The notes: a model not told the origin generated them from the sequence alone. A stretch of 64,000 bases of DNA from Phyllostachys edulis (GCA_036346405.1 CM070557.1:55434016-55498015); one strand, 5' to 3'. Positions 1-10,829 are shown, counted from the first letter of the stretch. Numbers and translations are program-made.

Positions 1-130
1 CCAAATTGCTCATCCTTAGTATGTGCTCTCTTATGCCATTGCCACCACCAGAGTACCTTTACATCACAAGTCGCTTAATTAGTCATGTAGCATAAGTCTT
101 TGAAGAGCCAAGAACTGACTCTTTATTTTC

Positions 131-460
131 TCAAGGTACTCTGTGAAGTGTCACACTCTGCGATTGAGCCTGCACTGCGAGCTCAATCGTATTCTTTATC
201 ACACCATACATTTCTTGTTGGTCGTGGTCCATTCTTATGCTCAAGGTCATAAGACATCCGTAAGGAGCATGGTCCTCTGCTTTTTCTCGCCAAGCGTTGT
301 CGTCCTCATTTTCTTTTCTCACTTTGGCGCCTCGGGCTCGGTGGGGCGTCTTGTGGTGAGGACCCACCCACCTCGGCCAAGATAAACGCTAAGTCTATCT
401 TTTTCTTCCACTCCCATAGTTATCTCCTTTGAGAGTGGGGATCTCTTTGATACAACTCAT
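131..460 (-). pseudogene. copia gag N-terminal fragment, frameshifted
   Basis: Minus-strand ATG at 460 opens a frame containing IPTLKGDNYG, the usual start of plant copia gag. The frame then breaks: the next stretch reads as EWKKKIDLAFILAE in another phase, and a third stretch (about 367-131) contains ENEDDNAW and VIKNTIELAV, which also resemble copia gag. Known family order fits capsid-type gag. At least two small indels or stops separate the pieces, so this copy cannot make an intact protein from the visible part. The rest lies outside the window. Confidence 0.6.
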
Positions 461-534
461 CAAGTTGTATCCGCCTGAAAAATAATTCATATAAAAGTGA
501 GAACATAACCGCAAAAAAATTATATGCCTTATTT

Positions 535-820
535 CCAACGTTGGTCAAAAATACGACATACAATTTTAATCTACACATTAAACCTACATCACCGTTGGGC
601 AGAAATAGAAATGATGCATAAAATCATCAATTAAAAATTATAATCTTGTTATTATCAACGTTGGTCGAAAATAACAATATCATAATTCACAACAATTCTC
701 AAAATTAAATTCTCCGTTGGTTCAATTAAATTTAAAGAGTAATCAACATTAACTTTTGCAATTTGAAACATGAAAACATATGGAAAAAATATATCCGCCC
801 TCCAATTGAATTTCCGTTGG
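535..820. repeat. five CCGTTGG/CAACGTTGG motifs at about 60-bp spacing
   Basis: The motif occurs at 535 (perfect palindrome CCAACGTTGG), 592, 655, 713 and 813, so spacing is about 57, 63, 58 and 100 bp. It sits in the AT-rich leader between LTR and gag of the left-edge copia element. CNGTTR is the known plant MYB-binding core; a regulatory role is inference. Confidence 0.5.
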
Positions 821-1457
821 TTCCATTCAATTTGGGGCGAGAACATTACTGCAATGAAAAGGGCATAATAATTTTCAATGACTTAGCAACATAATCCGTT
901 AATAATTTCATGAGAGACATCAAATAATCAATAATTAAACATGAGATAAACCATCAATAAGCCGGCTCCACCTACCATCAAAATTCCCCACCTTCATCAC
1001 GGTAGTCCGTCGGATGGACGGTAGTGAGTGTCTTATACCAAAACAAAGAACCGCCTAAAACCCTAACTCCATTCCGCCGCCCATTACCATTGTTAAGCGC
1101 GCACTGTGGAATGAAGCAGACTGCTGCCCTCATGAAGGCAGCAGGCGCGAAGGCGGTGATCGACCTCGCAGGGCGGCGAGGAGCGGGCGGCAGCGGCGGC
1201 CTCTGTTGGCGGTGGCGTGGCAGCGAGCCAGCGTGGGCTGCAATGGCGATGGCGCTTCGCTTCACCAGCGAAGCCAGCAGCGCGGATGGCGTCGGCAATG
1301 GCGGCCTCGGCGTGAGCGGCGGCTCCGCGACAGCGCCGAGGAGAGGCGGAGCGAGGCTCCGTCCGCTTCGGCAGAGACGACCGGCGGAGCGGCGGCCTTG
1401 CGGCAGCGGCGGCGGCGAGCCGGCCAGATCTAAGCGTAAGTCCCGATCCCTTTGCCC

Positions 1458-1468
1458 GCTCGATACCA
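1458..1468 (-). other. primer-binding site, tRNA-Met type
   Basis: The minus strand reads TGGTATCGAGC one base inside the LTR end. It matches the plant copia PBS TGGTATCAGAGC apart from one missing base. Confidence 0.65.
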
Positions 1469-1469
1469 T

Positions 1470-1795
1470 TGTTAGATAGCATACTGACCGTCCGACGCAT
1501 TGGAGGAGGAGCCGGCCATTCGTCAGTGAAGTCGGTGACGGTCGGTGAAGATCCGTGACGACGGGACGGCGATGGTGCTTCCGTCGGCGATCAAGGCCCT
1601 CTAGATCGGTTAGGGTTTTGTCGGGTGGGGATTGCGGCTAAACGAACCTCGTACCTCGAGTCGCCAAATTTCACCCCTTTATATATTGCTTGTATGACGA
1701 GGGCCCACCACCAATAGATGGGCTGGCACCCCGATCGTAGCGGATCAAGGCCCCGATTAGCCGTTGGGCTAATTGGGAGAGAGATCAATCCAACA
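1470..1795 (-). repeat. 5' LTR of the left-edge copia element (326 bp)
   Basis: The ends form a short inverted repeat: TGTTAGAT at 1470 and ATCCAACA ending at 1795, i.e. TG...CA. On the minus strand a TATA-like ATATATAAA lies near 1687-1679, followed by GC-rich U5-like sequence. The LTR abuts the PBS, with one spacer base. Confidence 0.7.
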
Positions 1796-1800
1796 CTAAC

Positions 1801-2900
1801 CATTTCAAACAGGCAACTGCATGTGTTAGCATTGCATCAGAGCAAGGGTGGACCCAGCAGGGGACAACCGGGGCTAGTGACCCTCTACTGTCCACCGAAC
1901 CCTAGATACCCCCTCCAGCACGGGTAGCCATCTATGGGCCATTAGAGAGGGAGGTGAGTTTGTCTGGAGGTAGAAGAAGATGTTTCTCACTGTTTGAGCC
2001 TGATTCTCCCTAGTAGGCCGCCAGGCCACCCTATACCACCAGCCCTCCTGGTGCTAGGTCAATCGGCCGAGCTGAGAGGCCTAACTGCCTAAGGCCCAAG
2101 CAGACGAGGTCGTGACATGGAGTGCCAAGCAGAGTGAGTCTTGCTTGCATTCTTCTGCTTTTAGATTCTCCTAAGAGGCTGTGATGCGTGTTTTGTGCTG
2201 GTGAATGAGTAAATGTAACAGGGTGTCTAATATTAGCGCCAGATTAGAGCAATAAAACTACGGGAAATAATTGATTAAGCGCATACTATGAGCAATATGT
2301 GTAAAGTTTGATGCCTATGCGATAGAGGATCGTTAGTATCATCGAAATATCGAAATTATGAATTTCAACTGTATTTTGGCGGTGCGGATGCGTGAGAGCA
2401 GCGTGGCAAACCGTATGCTAGGGGGAGGGTGTCACATAAAGCTCATATTAGTCTTGCCCATTAACACCCCCTTTATTTTAATCATAGGTCCATCACTGCA
2501 TCATGCATCAGAGACTGGACGGTAAACCTGAGCTGAATTACTCGATCCTAATCTTCAACGTTAAGCAACAAAATTCCAACCAGTGATAAAGCGGAGGGAA
2601 ATCTTGAAGGAAGTCCACTCCATCTTGAGGGAAATTCCAACCAGTGATAAAGCGCGTCCACTTCATGCAGAAAAGTCGGCACGCAAGCTAAAGAAAAATT
2701 GCACAAAACCAAAGCCGGTGCAAAAGGACGTCCGATCCGCGCTGGCCGTCGGAGCCGAACAGCGAAGCGCACGCGGCCGGCCGGGGAACCGTCGGATTCG
2801 ATGATCCCCAGCCGCACGAGCCGGGCATGTGACCATCGATCGCCTGCAGCCTGCTTGCTCGTCTCTACAAGATGTGAGCGAGCTTACATCCATCTGGCAA
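1801..2900. other. intergenic, no gene recognised
   Basis: No ORF or exon I can support. It contains a 24-bp direct repeat (AATTCCAACCAGTGATAAAG core at about 2573 and 2633, period 60 bp) roughly 430-490 bp upstream of the LTI6A start codon. The part nearest the gene is moderately GC-rich, as in many rice promoters. Confidence 0.5.
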
Positions 2901-2926
2901 ATTACGCTCACTCTCCATCCATCACT

Positions 2927-2932
2927 ACCGAC
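2927..2932 (+). promoter_or_regulatory. candidate DRE/CRT element (ACCGAC)
   Basis: The core RCCGAC bound by CBF/DREB factors is present 127 bp upstream of the LTI6A ATG. Cold induction is established for this gene family. Six bases occur often by chance, so this is only a candidate. Confidence 0.35.
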
Positions 2933-2988
2933 GGGCTCTCCTCTGGAGCCTAGTCTCTGCCTTTGTTGCTGATTGCCCTTTGATTTTT

Positions 2989-3012
2989 CTTCTCTCTCTC
3001 TCTCTGTCTCGC
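2989..3012 (+). repeat. CT microsatellite in LTI6A 5' leader
   Basis: A run of CT dinucleotides lies 50-70 bp before the start codon. Pyrimidine tracts are common in rice 5' UTRs. Confidence 0.7.
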
Positions 3013-3058
3013 TCTCGTCGGCAGCTGGTGGTAGTTGACAAGCTTTGCGAGAGAGAAA

Positions 3059-3340
3059 ATGTCGGACAGCACGGCGACCTTCCTCGACATCATCCTGGCC
3101 ATCATCCTGCCGCCCCTCGGCGTCTTCTTCAAGTTCGGCTGCGGAGTAAGTTCGCACTGCTTTTCTTTGCAGTAGGCGCACGCATTAGTTTGTGAGACAG
3201 TGAGAGGATACAGAGTTGTGGGGTTTTCTTAATTGTTTGTGTTGGTAAACTTGCAGATTGAGTTCTGGATCTGCTTGCTGCTCACCTTCTTCGGTTACCT
3301 CCCCGGCATCATCTACGCCGTCTGGGTCATCACCAAGTAG
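3059..3340 (+). CDS. LTI6A: low-temperature/salt-induced hydrophobic peptide, PMP3/RCI2 family (LTI6A-like)
   Basis: Two exons, 3059-3145 and 3257-3340, joined across a 111-bp GTAAGT...TTGCAG phase-0 intron, encode 56 aa. The peptide begins MSDSTATFLD and ends in VITK. It shows the PMP3 family layout: two hydrophobic segments (about residues 9-24 and 31-50), the LPPLGVFFKFG motif in the loop region and GYLPGIIYA near the C-terminus. Family members are small plasma-membrane proteins induced by cold, salt and ABA; loss of yeast Pmp3 hyperpolarises the membrane. The ATG is chosen because it begins the family N-terminus and follows a CT-rich leader. A second spliced intron lies in the 3' UTR. The symbol rests on my memory of the rice paralogues; LTI6B differs more at the N-terminus. 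Confidence 0.93.
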
Positions 3341-4150
3341 GAGGACTGGAGGAGTACCCCTTCAAGGTATGCATGCATGCACCTTCCCTCCAGGAACTTG
3401 GTATATGCTCATCAGAATAGTTGTGTGAGGAAACGAGGAAGAAAAGAGTGGATATGCTTCGATATATGTTCTACACAAAAGGAAATATTACTGATTCTAA
3501 AGCAGCTGGGATCAGCATCTCAACTGCTCGTTTCGTATTCTGCTTAGTTGGATCCTGTAGAATTAAGGATAATCCTACAATTGTAACAATAAACAAAAAG
3601 ATGCATCTTCGAAGCAAATGAATTTTACAAAGAACAAAGAAACATCTTCCAAACAAATGAATACTACATCTTTGTTGAGGAGAAAACGTATTGCTGTTTT
3701 TGGTCTATTTTTGTTTCTAAAACAAGTGGTTTAACAATTTGGTTAAGCTGCCTGGGACTGAGGAGGAACCAACTAACTGATCTTTGCTTGTTCTGTTTGT
3801 GGCAGGTGATTTGTGATCTCGTGTCAGTGATTCGTTTGTGCCCGGTGTAAGCAAGCGGTTGTGTTCCGATGTGATTCTGGTTCTTTGGCCGGATGGTGCT
3901 CACTGTGTCGTGCGTGTTGTACATCTGTTTGGTGTTTGTGCTTAGCCTCCTCTTCTGGTACGACTTCTCTCTGTTCCTGTACTCGTCCCTCTCCCTGGGA
4001 TACGGAGGGCACCTTCTCCACTGTGCCATCCAGTTCCTCTGCACATTTCCGTCCCTGTACTTTGATTAATCGATTAATTTGGTCTTTGTTGTTGGAGAAA
4101 TCTTATTTGGCCTGTTTGTTCATGAGCATTTTTTCAGCAAATTTATGATT
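3341..4150 (+). other. LTI6A 3' UTR with a 439-bp intron
   Basis: After the stop codon, TTCAAG|GTATGC (donor at 3367) and TGTGGCAG|GTGATT (acceptor ending 3805) define a likely intron inside the 3' UTR. The second UTR exon probably runs to about 4.1 kb, where the sequence becomes AT-rich. An intron after the stop can affect nonsense-mediated decay; here it begins 27 bp after the stop, within the usual tolerated 50-55 bp. Confidence 0.5.
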
Positions 4151-6010
4151 TTTTATTGGGAATTAAAGATTGTTTGGTGAGATTCCTGTGGTGGAGGGCT
4201 GCAAATTTCAAACGGATCACGGAACGGGAAATGGTTTGTCACGTTTCGAGTTGGAGGGCAGTCCCTGTCGATCTCTTTTGTTCGTTTCAATCCTCTTACT
4301 GTTATATTTATTCATATATTTATCATTTTTGTTTGGAATTTTTTTTTCATTTGAAGAGGCAATGCTGAACTGACAGGTCCCTCACAAAACGCCAGCTGAC
4401 CACGGCGCCTAGTGTGCAGTATCATGTGCTGTGTACGTACAGTAAAAAATAACGTCAGTAAAAAAACAAGAAGCACCGGAGAATTAAATTCTCGTGTATT
4501 TGAAAATCGGAGTGGTACTCGGTAGAGATAATCTCTTCCTACTGTCCTACTCGTATACGACATAACAAGATATCGACGTGATACTATAATTGTCAATACT
4601 ACTATAGAGCTCATATTGGTTTGGCTCTTGGAACGAGATATTTTGGTATCAGTTTGTACCAGTGTACCGTTCCAAAATTTAATATAATAATATATAGAGT
4701 TTAATATAATAATATATATAGTTATAAGTACATATGTTTAATTATACGCACATCAAATTTCCCTTATAATATTATTCCAAATACATAGTAGTAGGATCAA
4801 ATATAACTTATAGTTCAACGAGTATAATAGACGGTATTATCAATTCCGCCGATATGACAGGTATTGTCTGGTATAACCGGTATTAACCGAAAATGGCCAG
4901 TATTGACCGGTATCAAGTCCGGTACGGAATGCAATGCTGCTCTGTACCGGTTTAGGTGGCAAAATGATACATACCGATCGGTACCGAAACGGTATTGATA
5001 CGGCTTAACGAATTAAAGATGCACTCACCGTATCTGAACCGATCGAGTGAGAGCTCAAATGCTCAACAGATACCTGCAGAATATAACAGCAGCGGGGACT
5101 GTCCCAACTAGAAACGTTCATCTTTTGCTGTATGCTTTCGGGTCCGAAAGGGACCATCCATCTAACAAACAAATGGGCGGTAGCAGGTAACAATGAGCGC
5201 TAGGCTGTTGGCGATTGCCAATCTGGATTCGACACGTTGGGGCATGGAAATGACATTGTTGGGCTAGAGAAGCGAAGTCGTCGTCTTTTTCCTCTTCATC
5301 GTCATCAAACATGGACCTAATGGCTATCGATTATCATGGCTTGTGAGTTGTGACATGTAACAACTCAACAACCTGCCATTGTCCACCCTCCGGGTACTCT
5401 CGTACTTTCCCTCTTTAAAACACGATGCGAAAAGTATAGGATATGCCCTCGTGGACCAATTATTCTGCAGGTTCCCTTGCCCCGCACCATTAAAATCACT
5501 GACAATCACAAGTCCTTGTGCTCCTCCTCATAAACGGTACACACTGGCGTTTAAAACATGCGCCGCCGTCTGCCGACAAACGGAGGGTATTTTTCTCCAG
5601 CACGAAAACGAACCGGTGGGCCGTCTCCATCCGGTTGCCCTCCCGCAGCGTGAACTCTGCGGCATCCGCATGGGCGGCGTGACGCGCGCGGCACTCGCCG
5701 GATTGGAGACCATGCCCCGCCGGTTTGGCTCGCGGCCGGCCCGGCGCGTCGTCGGTTCGTAATACGTAATGTCGTCCCGGACGACGACCCGAAGGCACTG
5801 GATCTGCGAATTCCGTGAGCAGCATGGGCCGGTTCGTGCTCGATCTTGTTGTGCTCGCGTTCCGTGAGTACACACACAACATCGAAAGCGCGGCCTTGTG
5901 TCGTCACATCGAAAGCCCGATTATTTCAAACGGGCCTGAATTGAGAAGGAATGGGAGCCAACCTCCAGTTTGCTGCTACGATCGCGATCGCAACGGCAGC
6001 CAGCGCGACA
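4151..6010. other. intergenic, no gene recognised
   Basis: The first half is AT-rich. At about 4830-5000 the motif ACCGGTAT/CCGGTAC recurs many times and may be part of a degraded DNA transposon, but I could not fix termini. From 5460 to 5990 the DNA is GC-rich with several overlapping short frames on both strands and no recognisable domain. Confidence 0.4.
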
Positions 6011-6023
6011 TCTCCCGTAACCG

Positions 6024-6349
6024 AACTTTTTTATTAATTAATCTTTTTTAAAATTTTATTTTAAAGTTAACTTCCCGCGAACTTTATTTCCAATTCTGAT
6101 TCTTTTAATCACACCACCACCCATAACATGACAAAACAACATTGTCACGTCATAAAATAAGTCCGCTAAAATAGCATTTTTTATCAGGTCATCACCTCAC
6201 GGGTGGTGACGTGACAAGAGTTTGTCCAGATATGAGCTGGCGTGATAGTATTATTTTATCACGCTGCGGGTGGTGACGTGACAAAAAGATCAGAATTAGA
6301 AATAAAGTTCGCGGAGATTAACTTTAAAATAAAATTAATAAAAAATATC
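6024..6349. mobile_element. MITE-like element with about 50-bp inverted repeats
   Basis: The sequence near 6050-6106 (TTTTATTTTAAAGTTAA ... AATTCTGAT) is repeated in inverted orientation at about 6285-6340. The flanks share CCCGTAACCG (6014-6023 and 6350-6359), a probable 10-bp target duplication. There is no coding capacity. TSD size suggests a MULE-type MITE, but the outermost bases of the two ends match imperfectly. Confidence 0.55.
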
Positions 6350-6436
6350 CCCGTAACCGGACGGGCCGTGCAAAGGTTGAAGACAGCCACAGTTATTTGC
6401 CACGACAAAGCATGTGTCAAGCAAATCCATGTGCTT

Positions 6437-6462
6437 CCTCCCTCTCTCTCTCTCTCTCTCTC
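6437..6462 (+). repeat. CT microsatellite
   Basis: About a dozen CT dinucleotides in an otherwise featureless intergenic stretch. Confidence 0.8.
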
Positions 6463-6588
6463 GAAAAAGAGAGAAGCAAATCCAAGCTAGAGAGGAGAAA
6501 ACAACAAAAAGGAAGAGTTACCAGCGTTGGGTCGAAGAACACTGCACACCAATCAGACGCCAGTACCCAGTAGGTAGGGTAAAGAAAA

Positions 6589-7860
6589 GGAAAACGCTTC
6601 GGCTCGGCCGTCTGGACGTCAAAAAAAAAATCGTACGCTCATACCTATGTTAGGTCTAGGTGACCAGGTTTCCAATTTAGGCTCAGGTCCATCCAACCTA
6701 ATGTAGCCCATCATAGGAATCAGGAGACCGATCGTCTCCGTCCGAATAAATTAAAAGCCCATCAACTGAACGAACCGGAGAGTTGTTTCTCACCCTCAAA
6801 AATCAAGTGTTGATGGTTTCTGCTCTAGCCCATTCTGAACAACAAATGCAAATGTAGCAGGTGTGGCTATTATAAGTCTGACATGGGTCATTATAGGTAT
6901 GAGGGCAACATTTTTTATATTGAATCATGCGTATATAACTCATCTGAACTACAGTAGTGGTTGTGAATATGTGATAGATTAGCTCAAAAGTGTTTTATTC
7001 AGATGCTTTCTTTTTTAATTTGTGATGTTGCAACCATTGTTCGGAGAGGTTACAACCATTGTCATAGGATGTTGCAATCGTTGTCTAGGCCGGGGATGTT
7101 ACAAGTGTTGCATCTATAGAAAAAAAAATGTTGTATACAGTTCACAGCGATGTTACAATTTTTTCAACGCGTTTTTTCCAGATGCTTTGGTTTTTGATTT
7201 GTGATGTTGCAACCGTTGTCCTAGGATGTTGCAACCGTTGTCCAGGGGACGTTGCAACCGTTGTCCTAGGATGTTGCAACCGTTGTCTGGGGATGTTGCA
7301 ACCATTGTCCTAAGATGTTACAACCGTTGTCCGGAGATAACATGTGAGTAATTGCAATCATTGTTTTTTGATTTGTGATGTTGCAATTGTTGTCCGGGGA
7401 TGTTGCAACCGTTGTCCAGGGATATTGCAACCATTGTCCAGGAATGTTGCAACTGTTATCCGAAGATATTGCAACCATATCTAGGGGATGTTGCAACTAT
7501 TATCCTAAGATGTTGCAACCATTGTTCGGAGATGTTGTAAACATTGTCAGTACAATGCTAACTACAAGTTGCTTAATTAGAACGCAAGATGGAATTAAAG
7601 TAGCAGCATTTCTATACCATTCAAACAATCCTGGTAAAAAAATGGAAAGAACAAGCTAGCTTTTTACGGACTGGTCCAATTCAGTATTTTACAGTCACAT
7701 GTGCGCGCGCCACTTGTATCACCTGCATGCATCACGCAATCAATGGAGCAAGAAAACGAAGATCGTCACGCAACAATGCATCACGCAATCAAATATCTGA
7801 CGTCACGCCGGGCGTCCGATTTCTAATCTCAAATCGGACGTACGGCTCCTAGTAGCACCC
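6589..7860. mobile_element. probable non-autonomous MULE carrying a minisatellite
   Basis: The right end, read inward, is GGGTGCTACTAGGAGCCGTA followed by CGTCCGAT, and it closely matches the right end of the element at 58524-59574. The nonamer TAAAGAAAA occurs just outside both proposed ends (6580-6588 and 7861-7869), as expected for Mutator-type insertion. The left end is only weakly similar to the right one, so the left boundary rests mainly on the TSD. The interior holds a 22-bp minisatellite and no transposase. Confidence 0.5.
7022..7545 (+). repeat. 22-bp minisatellite (GATGTTGCAACCGTTGTCCG)
   Basis: About 14 variable copies are seen from 7202 to 7545, and three or four more near 7022-7110. 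Monomers differ mainly in the second half (CCTAG, CCAGG, CCGGG). The short intervening stretch (about 7110-7200) is also shared with the 58.8-kb element. Confidence 0.85.
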
Positions 7861-8960
7861 TAAAGAAAAACAAAATCAAAAGAAACTAGGTAATTAAAAA
7901 AATCATCAGCCTGTCATTCCAGTATTGCATTATCAACAGTCATCAAACAGGATTTTGTTACATGTGTATACGTTGATCACCTTCATATATGAAGAAAGAA
8001 AGATCCACAGCCTCAACCCGGTTCTCTGTTTATCTCTTCTGGGTTTCGACGCCCGTCTCCTGCGTCCCTCTGTTCTTCGAACTATCGCCAACACACAAAC
8101 GCCCGGCCCTGATCAGGGCACTAGAGCCCGTCCGACAACGGCTCACTACTACAACTTGCGATCCCGCAGCCGAGCCTCTGACATGCAGATAAATACACAC
8201 TCGAGGAGTTCATAACCTCATAGGAATAAAGATGACAGCTACTCAACTAGTGTTATAGCAAAGCAGCTCATTGGGAAGGAAAAGATGGCACAATAACATC
8301 AGCTACTACGATCTGATGAACTATGCACGATCCATGTATGTACATATACCAACTATATCAATCGCTAGATGTCAATATTGGAATATGCGACAAACGGACC
8401 ATGCCGTGAGGAGTGTAGAAATGGTTTGCAACAAACGGATCATTCCCAGCATTTTTTACCTACAAAAAATAATGCATCTGTCAGGATCAGAGACTAGTCG
8501 GTGATTTCAGGCATGTATAGCAATGTAGGAAGTAGACCAAGTTCTCACATCAGACAAGCATCGGCCTACCCAGAAGCTGACTCCTAGTGTGGTGGAAATG
8601 TTATAACTAAAAATTCCTACTTAAGCTCCAGAATATCATATTATCAGCAAACAGCAAGCTGACCAAGCAAAGAAATTTCAGTCCAGTGGACTACCATAAG
8701 ATGCGATGAGAGCAAAACTCATTACATTAACTGATAACAGAAACAGCAATACAGGCCTCATTGTCCAAGAAATTTAATGAAAATTTCGCACTTACCATTC
8801 TAGTTCACAGCAGTAGAATGGTAGTGATATAAAAATAGTACATTAGGCCTTTAAAACCATTGAAGGTTGCAAGGGATACAGTCATACAGAGCAAGCAAGA
8901 CAGGTATTTCGAACTCCCCCCTATCTGCAAAAAAGACGACAACCAGTAAATGTAAACTAT
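7861..8960. other. intergenic and CBF5 3' flank
   Basis: No supported coding region. The last few hundred bases before 8969 are downstream of the CBF5 stop on the minus strand and probably include its 3' UTR. I see no clear poly(A) signal I would defend. Confidence 0.4.
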
Positions 8961-8968
8961 AGTTCTAC

Positions 8969-10774
8969 CTACTGTGTATCCTCTGTTTCTTGATTCTTCT
9001 TCTTTTTCTTCTCCCTTTTCTTTTCACTTTTCTCAGCTTCTGCACCATCTCCATTTGGAGCGCTCTCTGGGTCGACAGCATCACTTCCTTCCTTGCTCTT
9101 CTTCTTCTTCTTCTTTTTCTTCTCGCTGCCACCCTTCTCCGCATCAGACAGATCACCCTTCTTCTCCTTCACTTCCTCCGCGTCCGCTGATCCTGGCTCA
9201 CCCTTATCTTGCTTTTTCTTCTTCTTCTTCTCACTCTTCTCCCCTTCCACTGCCTCAGCGACCTCCTCAACCTTGATTTTCTTTGCAGGCACAGAAGCAG
9301 ATACCTCATCATCCTCATCAATCTTCCTCTTGCGTCCTTCATCAGCACCATCCTCATCCTTGTTCTTCTTTTTTTTCTCCTTGAACTCCTCACTTGCGAC
9401 CGCATCCTTTTCCACCTTCACCTCATCTGGCTCAGGAGCAGCTGCAATGCTAGCAATCATCGCATCACCACCGGTGGGAAGCACCACATTCCGAAGCCAC
9501 TCAGCTGGGGTCTTCTCATTTGGTTTCCCATGCTTATCAAGGAGGCCCTCGGCAACCATCTTTTTCTTCTTGAGTGCCACCGGGCCAAGTCCCCACTTCC
9601 TTGGGTACGTGTCTCTGTCCATCACCACCCTCTTGATCTTCGCCACTGCACCATGGTCACAAGTTGCCATAACAGCAGTAGTCATCTCGGCAATACCAAT
9701 GGCAATTGCCTCCCCCTTTGTAGTCATGAGAACCACCTCCTCCCCAACCTCAATGTCATTCTCAAACCGGAGCAACCCAGGGATCATAAGCTTAGCACCA
9801 TAGCAGATAGCATTAACAGCAGAGTCCTTCACGACAAGCCTCTTGTAGCTAGTAAGAAGTACCTCAAGAGGCATCACAACACGCCTCAAATACGACTCAT
9901 CCTTGTAGTTGTCATGTGACCACATCGCGTCCATCACATCATGCATGGTCACCATGTTGTCCTGCTCGCCGAGAATACCTGACCGGACACGCCGCAGCTC
10001 TTGCATATGCGCACCGACACCAAGGAGCAGCCCAAGGTGCACACAGAGCGTCCGGACATATGTTCCTGCCTCGCAAGAGATCCAGAACACGGCAAGGTGG
10101 CGCTCAGGATCGTGCTCCAGGAGCTTGCTCTCGTAGATAGTCCGCACCCTGAGCTGGCGCTTGACCGCGGAGATGAGCGGTGGGCGCTGGAACACGGCGC
10201 CGGTAAGCGCCTCGAGCGCGCGGGCCACGCGCGCCGTGTCTGGCACGGCGGCGTGGAAGCGGGCGACGCAGACGTACTCCTTACCCGCGCCCTGCTGCGA
10301 CTTGACGAGGCGCGTGGCGCGGTCAACGCAGACGATGAGGTTGCCGGTAACCTTGGGGTCGAGCGTGCCGCTGTGGCCGGTCTTCTCGACACGGAGGAGG
10401 CGCTTGATCCAGGCGACCACCTCGTGGGAGGACGGGTTCGACGGCTTGTCGAGGTTGATGATGCCGTAGCGGAGGTGCTCGGCGAGGGGGCGCTTGAGCG
10501 GCGAGTGGCCGGAGGGGAGCGGGGTGTAGTGACCGGTGCGGACGTTTAAGCGGTCGTAATTCTTGAGGAGGAGTGGCCAGGTGGAGGTGTCGAGGGACGG
10601 TACCATGGACTGGGGCTTGATGAGATAGCCATCGGTCTTCGCCTCGGCCTCGGCGAGCGACGGGGGGTCGGCGGCGGCGGGAACAACAGTGGCGTCCTTG
10701 GATTTGTTCTTCTTCTTCTTGGACTTGGTTTGCTCGGAGACGGGCGACGCGACGGCCGGCGGCGGGGAGGACAT
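8969..10774 (-). CDS. CBF5: H/ACA snoRNP pseudouridine synthase CBF5/dyskerin (NAP57)
   Basis: A single intronless 601-aa frame. It is the catalytic subunit of H/ACA ribonucleoproteins, which isomerise uridine to pseudouridine in rRNA and snRNA in the nucleolus and Cajal bodies. Order of parts: Lys-rich N-terminus (residues 17-27); dyskerin N-terminal domain (about 50-105); TruB-type catalytic domain with HSGTLDP, catalytic Asp at residue 139; KEYVCVARFH and GTYVRTLCVHLG motifs; PUA RNA-binding domain (about 308-383); YPRKWGLGP (390-398); then an acidic/Lys-rich tail with many KKKKKK runs (about 440-601), a nucleolar-targeting type. The usual partners are NOP10, GAR1 and NHP2. Length is slightly above animal dyskerin because of the long tail. 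Start context is CCGCCATGTCC. A telo-box just upstream fits ribosome-biogenesis co-regulation. Many plant CBF5 genes also lack introns. Confidence 0.96.
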   Translation of the reverse strand: MSSPPPAVASPVSEQTKSKKKKNKSKDATVVPAAADPPSLAEAEAKTDGYLIKPQSMVPSLDTSTWPLLLKNYDRLNVRTGHYTPLPSGHSPLKRPLAEHLRYGIINLDKPSNPSSHEVVAWIKRLLRVEKTGHSGTLDPKVTGNLIVCVDRATRLVKSQQGAGKEYVCVARFHAAVPDTARVARALEALTGAVFQRPPLISAVKRQLRVRTIYESKLLEHDPERHLAVFWISCEAGTYVRTLCVHLGLLLGVGAHMQELRRVRSGILGEQDNMVTMHDVMDAMWSHDNYKDESYLRRVVMPLEVLLTSYKRLVVKDSAVNAICYGAKLMIPGLLRFENDIEVGEEVVLMTTKGEAIAIGIAEMTTAVMATCDHGAVAKIKRVVMDRDTYPRKWGLGPVALKKKKMVAEGLLDKHGKPNEKTPAEWLRNVVLPTGGDAMIASIAAAPEPDEVKVEKDAVASEEFKEKKKKNKDEDGADEGRKRKIDEDDEVSASVPAKKIKVEEVAEAVEGEKSEKKKKKKQDKGEPGSADAEEVKEKKGDLSDAEKGGSEKKKKKKKKSKEGSDAVDPESAPNGDGAEAEKSEKKREKKKKKNQETEDTQ

Positions 10775-10796
10775 GGCGGCGGGTGGGGGTTTAGGA

Positions 10797-10805
10797 TTAG
10801 GGTTT
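10797..10805 (-). promoter_or_regulatory. telo-box (AAACCCTAA) upstream of CBF5
   Basis: On the minus strand AAACCCTAA lies 23-31 bp before the CBF5 ATG, in a GC-rich leader. Telo-boxes are characteristic of plant translation and ribosome-biogenesis promoters and 5' UTRs. Confidence 0.6.
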
Positions 10806-10829
10806 TTGCGGGGAGGAAGAGGGAGGGGA

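Larger units (their letters stand above)
1..1795 (-). mobile_element. Ty1/copia-type LTR retrotransposon, 5' part, minus strand, cut by window edge
   Basis: Read on the minus strand, this stretch runs LTR (1795-1470), primer-binding site, GC-rich leader (about 1460-1090), AT-rich leader, then the beginning of a gag gene that leaves the window at base 1. The PBS is TGGTATCGAGC, close to the initiator-tRNA-Met type used by plant copia elements. The gag fragment shows the copia gag N-terminal pattern (IPTLKGDNYG). The second LTR is outside the window, so target duplication and full length cannot be checked. The possible TSD beside the LTR is CTAAC at 1796-1800. Confidence 0.75.

Noticed and set aside
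7022..7545. Minisatellite as a coding repeat (frames of 61-94 aa)
   Set aside because: Unit length 22 bp is not a multiple of three and units vary by indels; frames on both strands are accidental.
9093..10549. Plus-strand frames of 182-236 aa across 9.1-10.5 kb
   Set aside because: They are shadows of the CBF5 coding strand; the Lys-codon runs of CBF5 read as Phe/Leu/Ser-rich peptides on the other strand.
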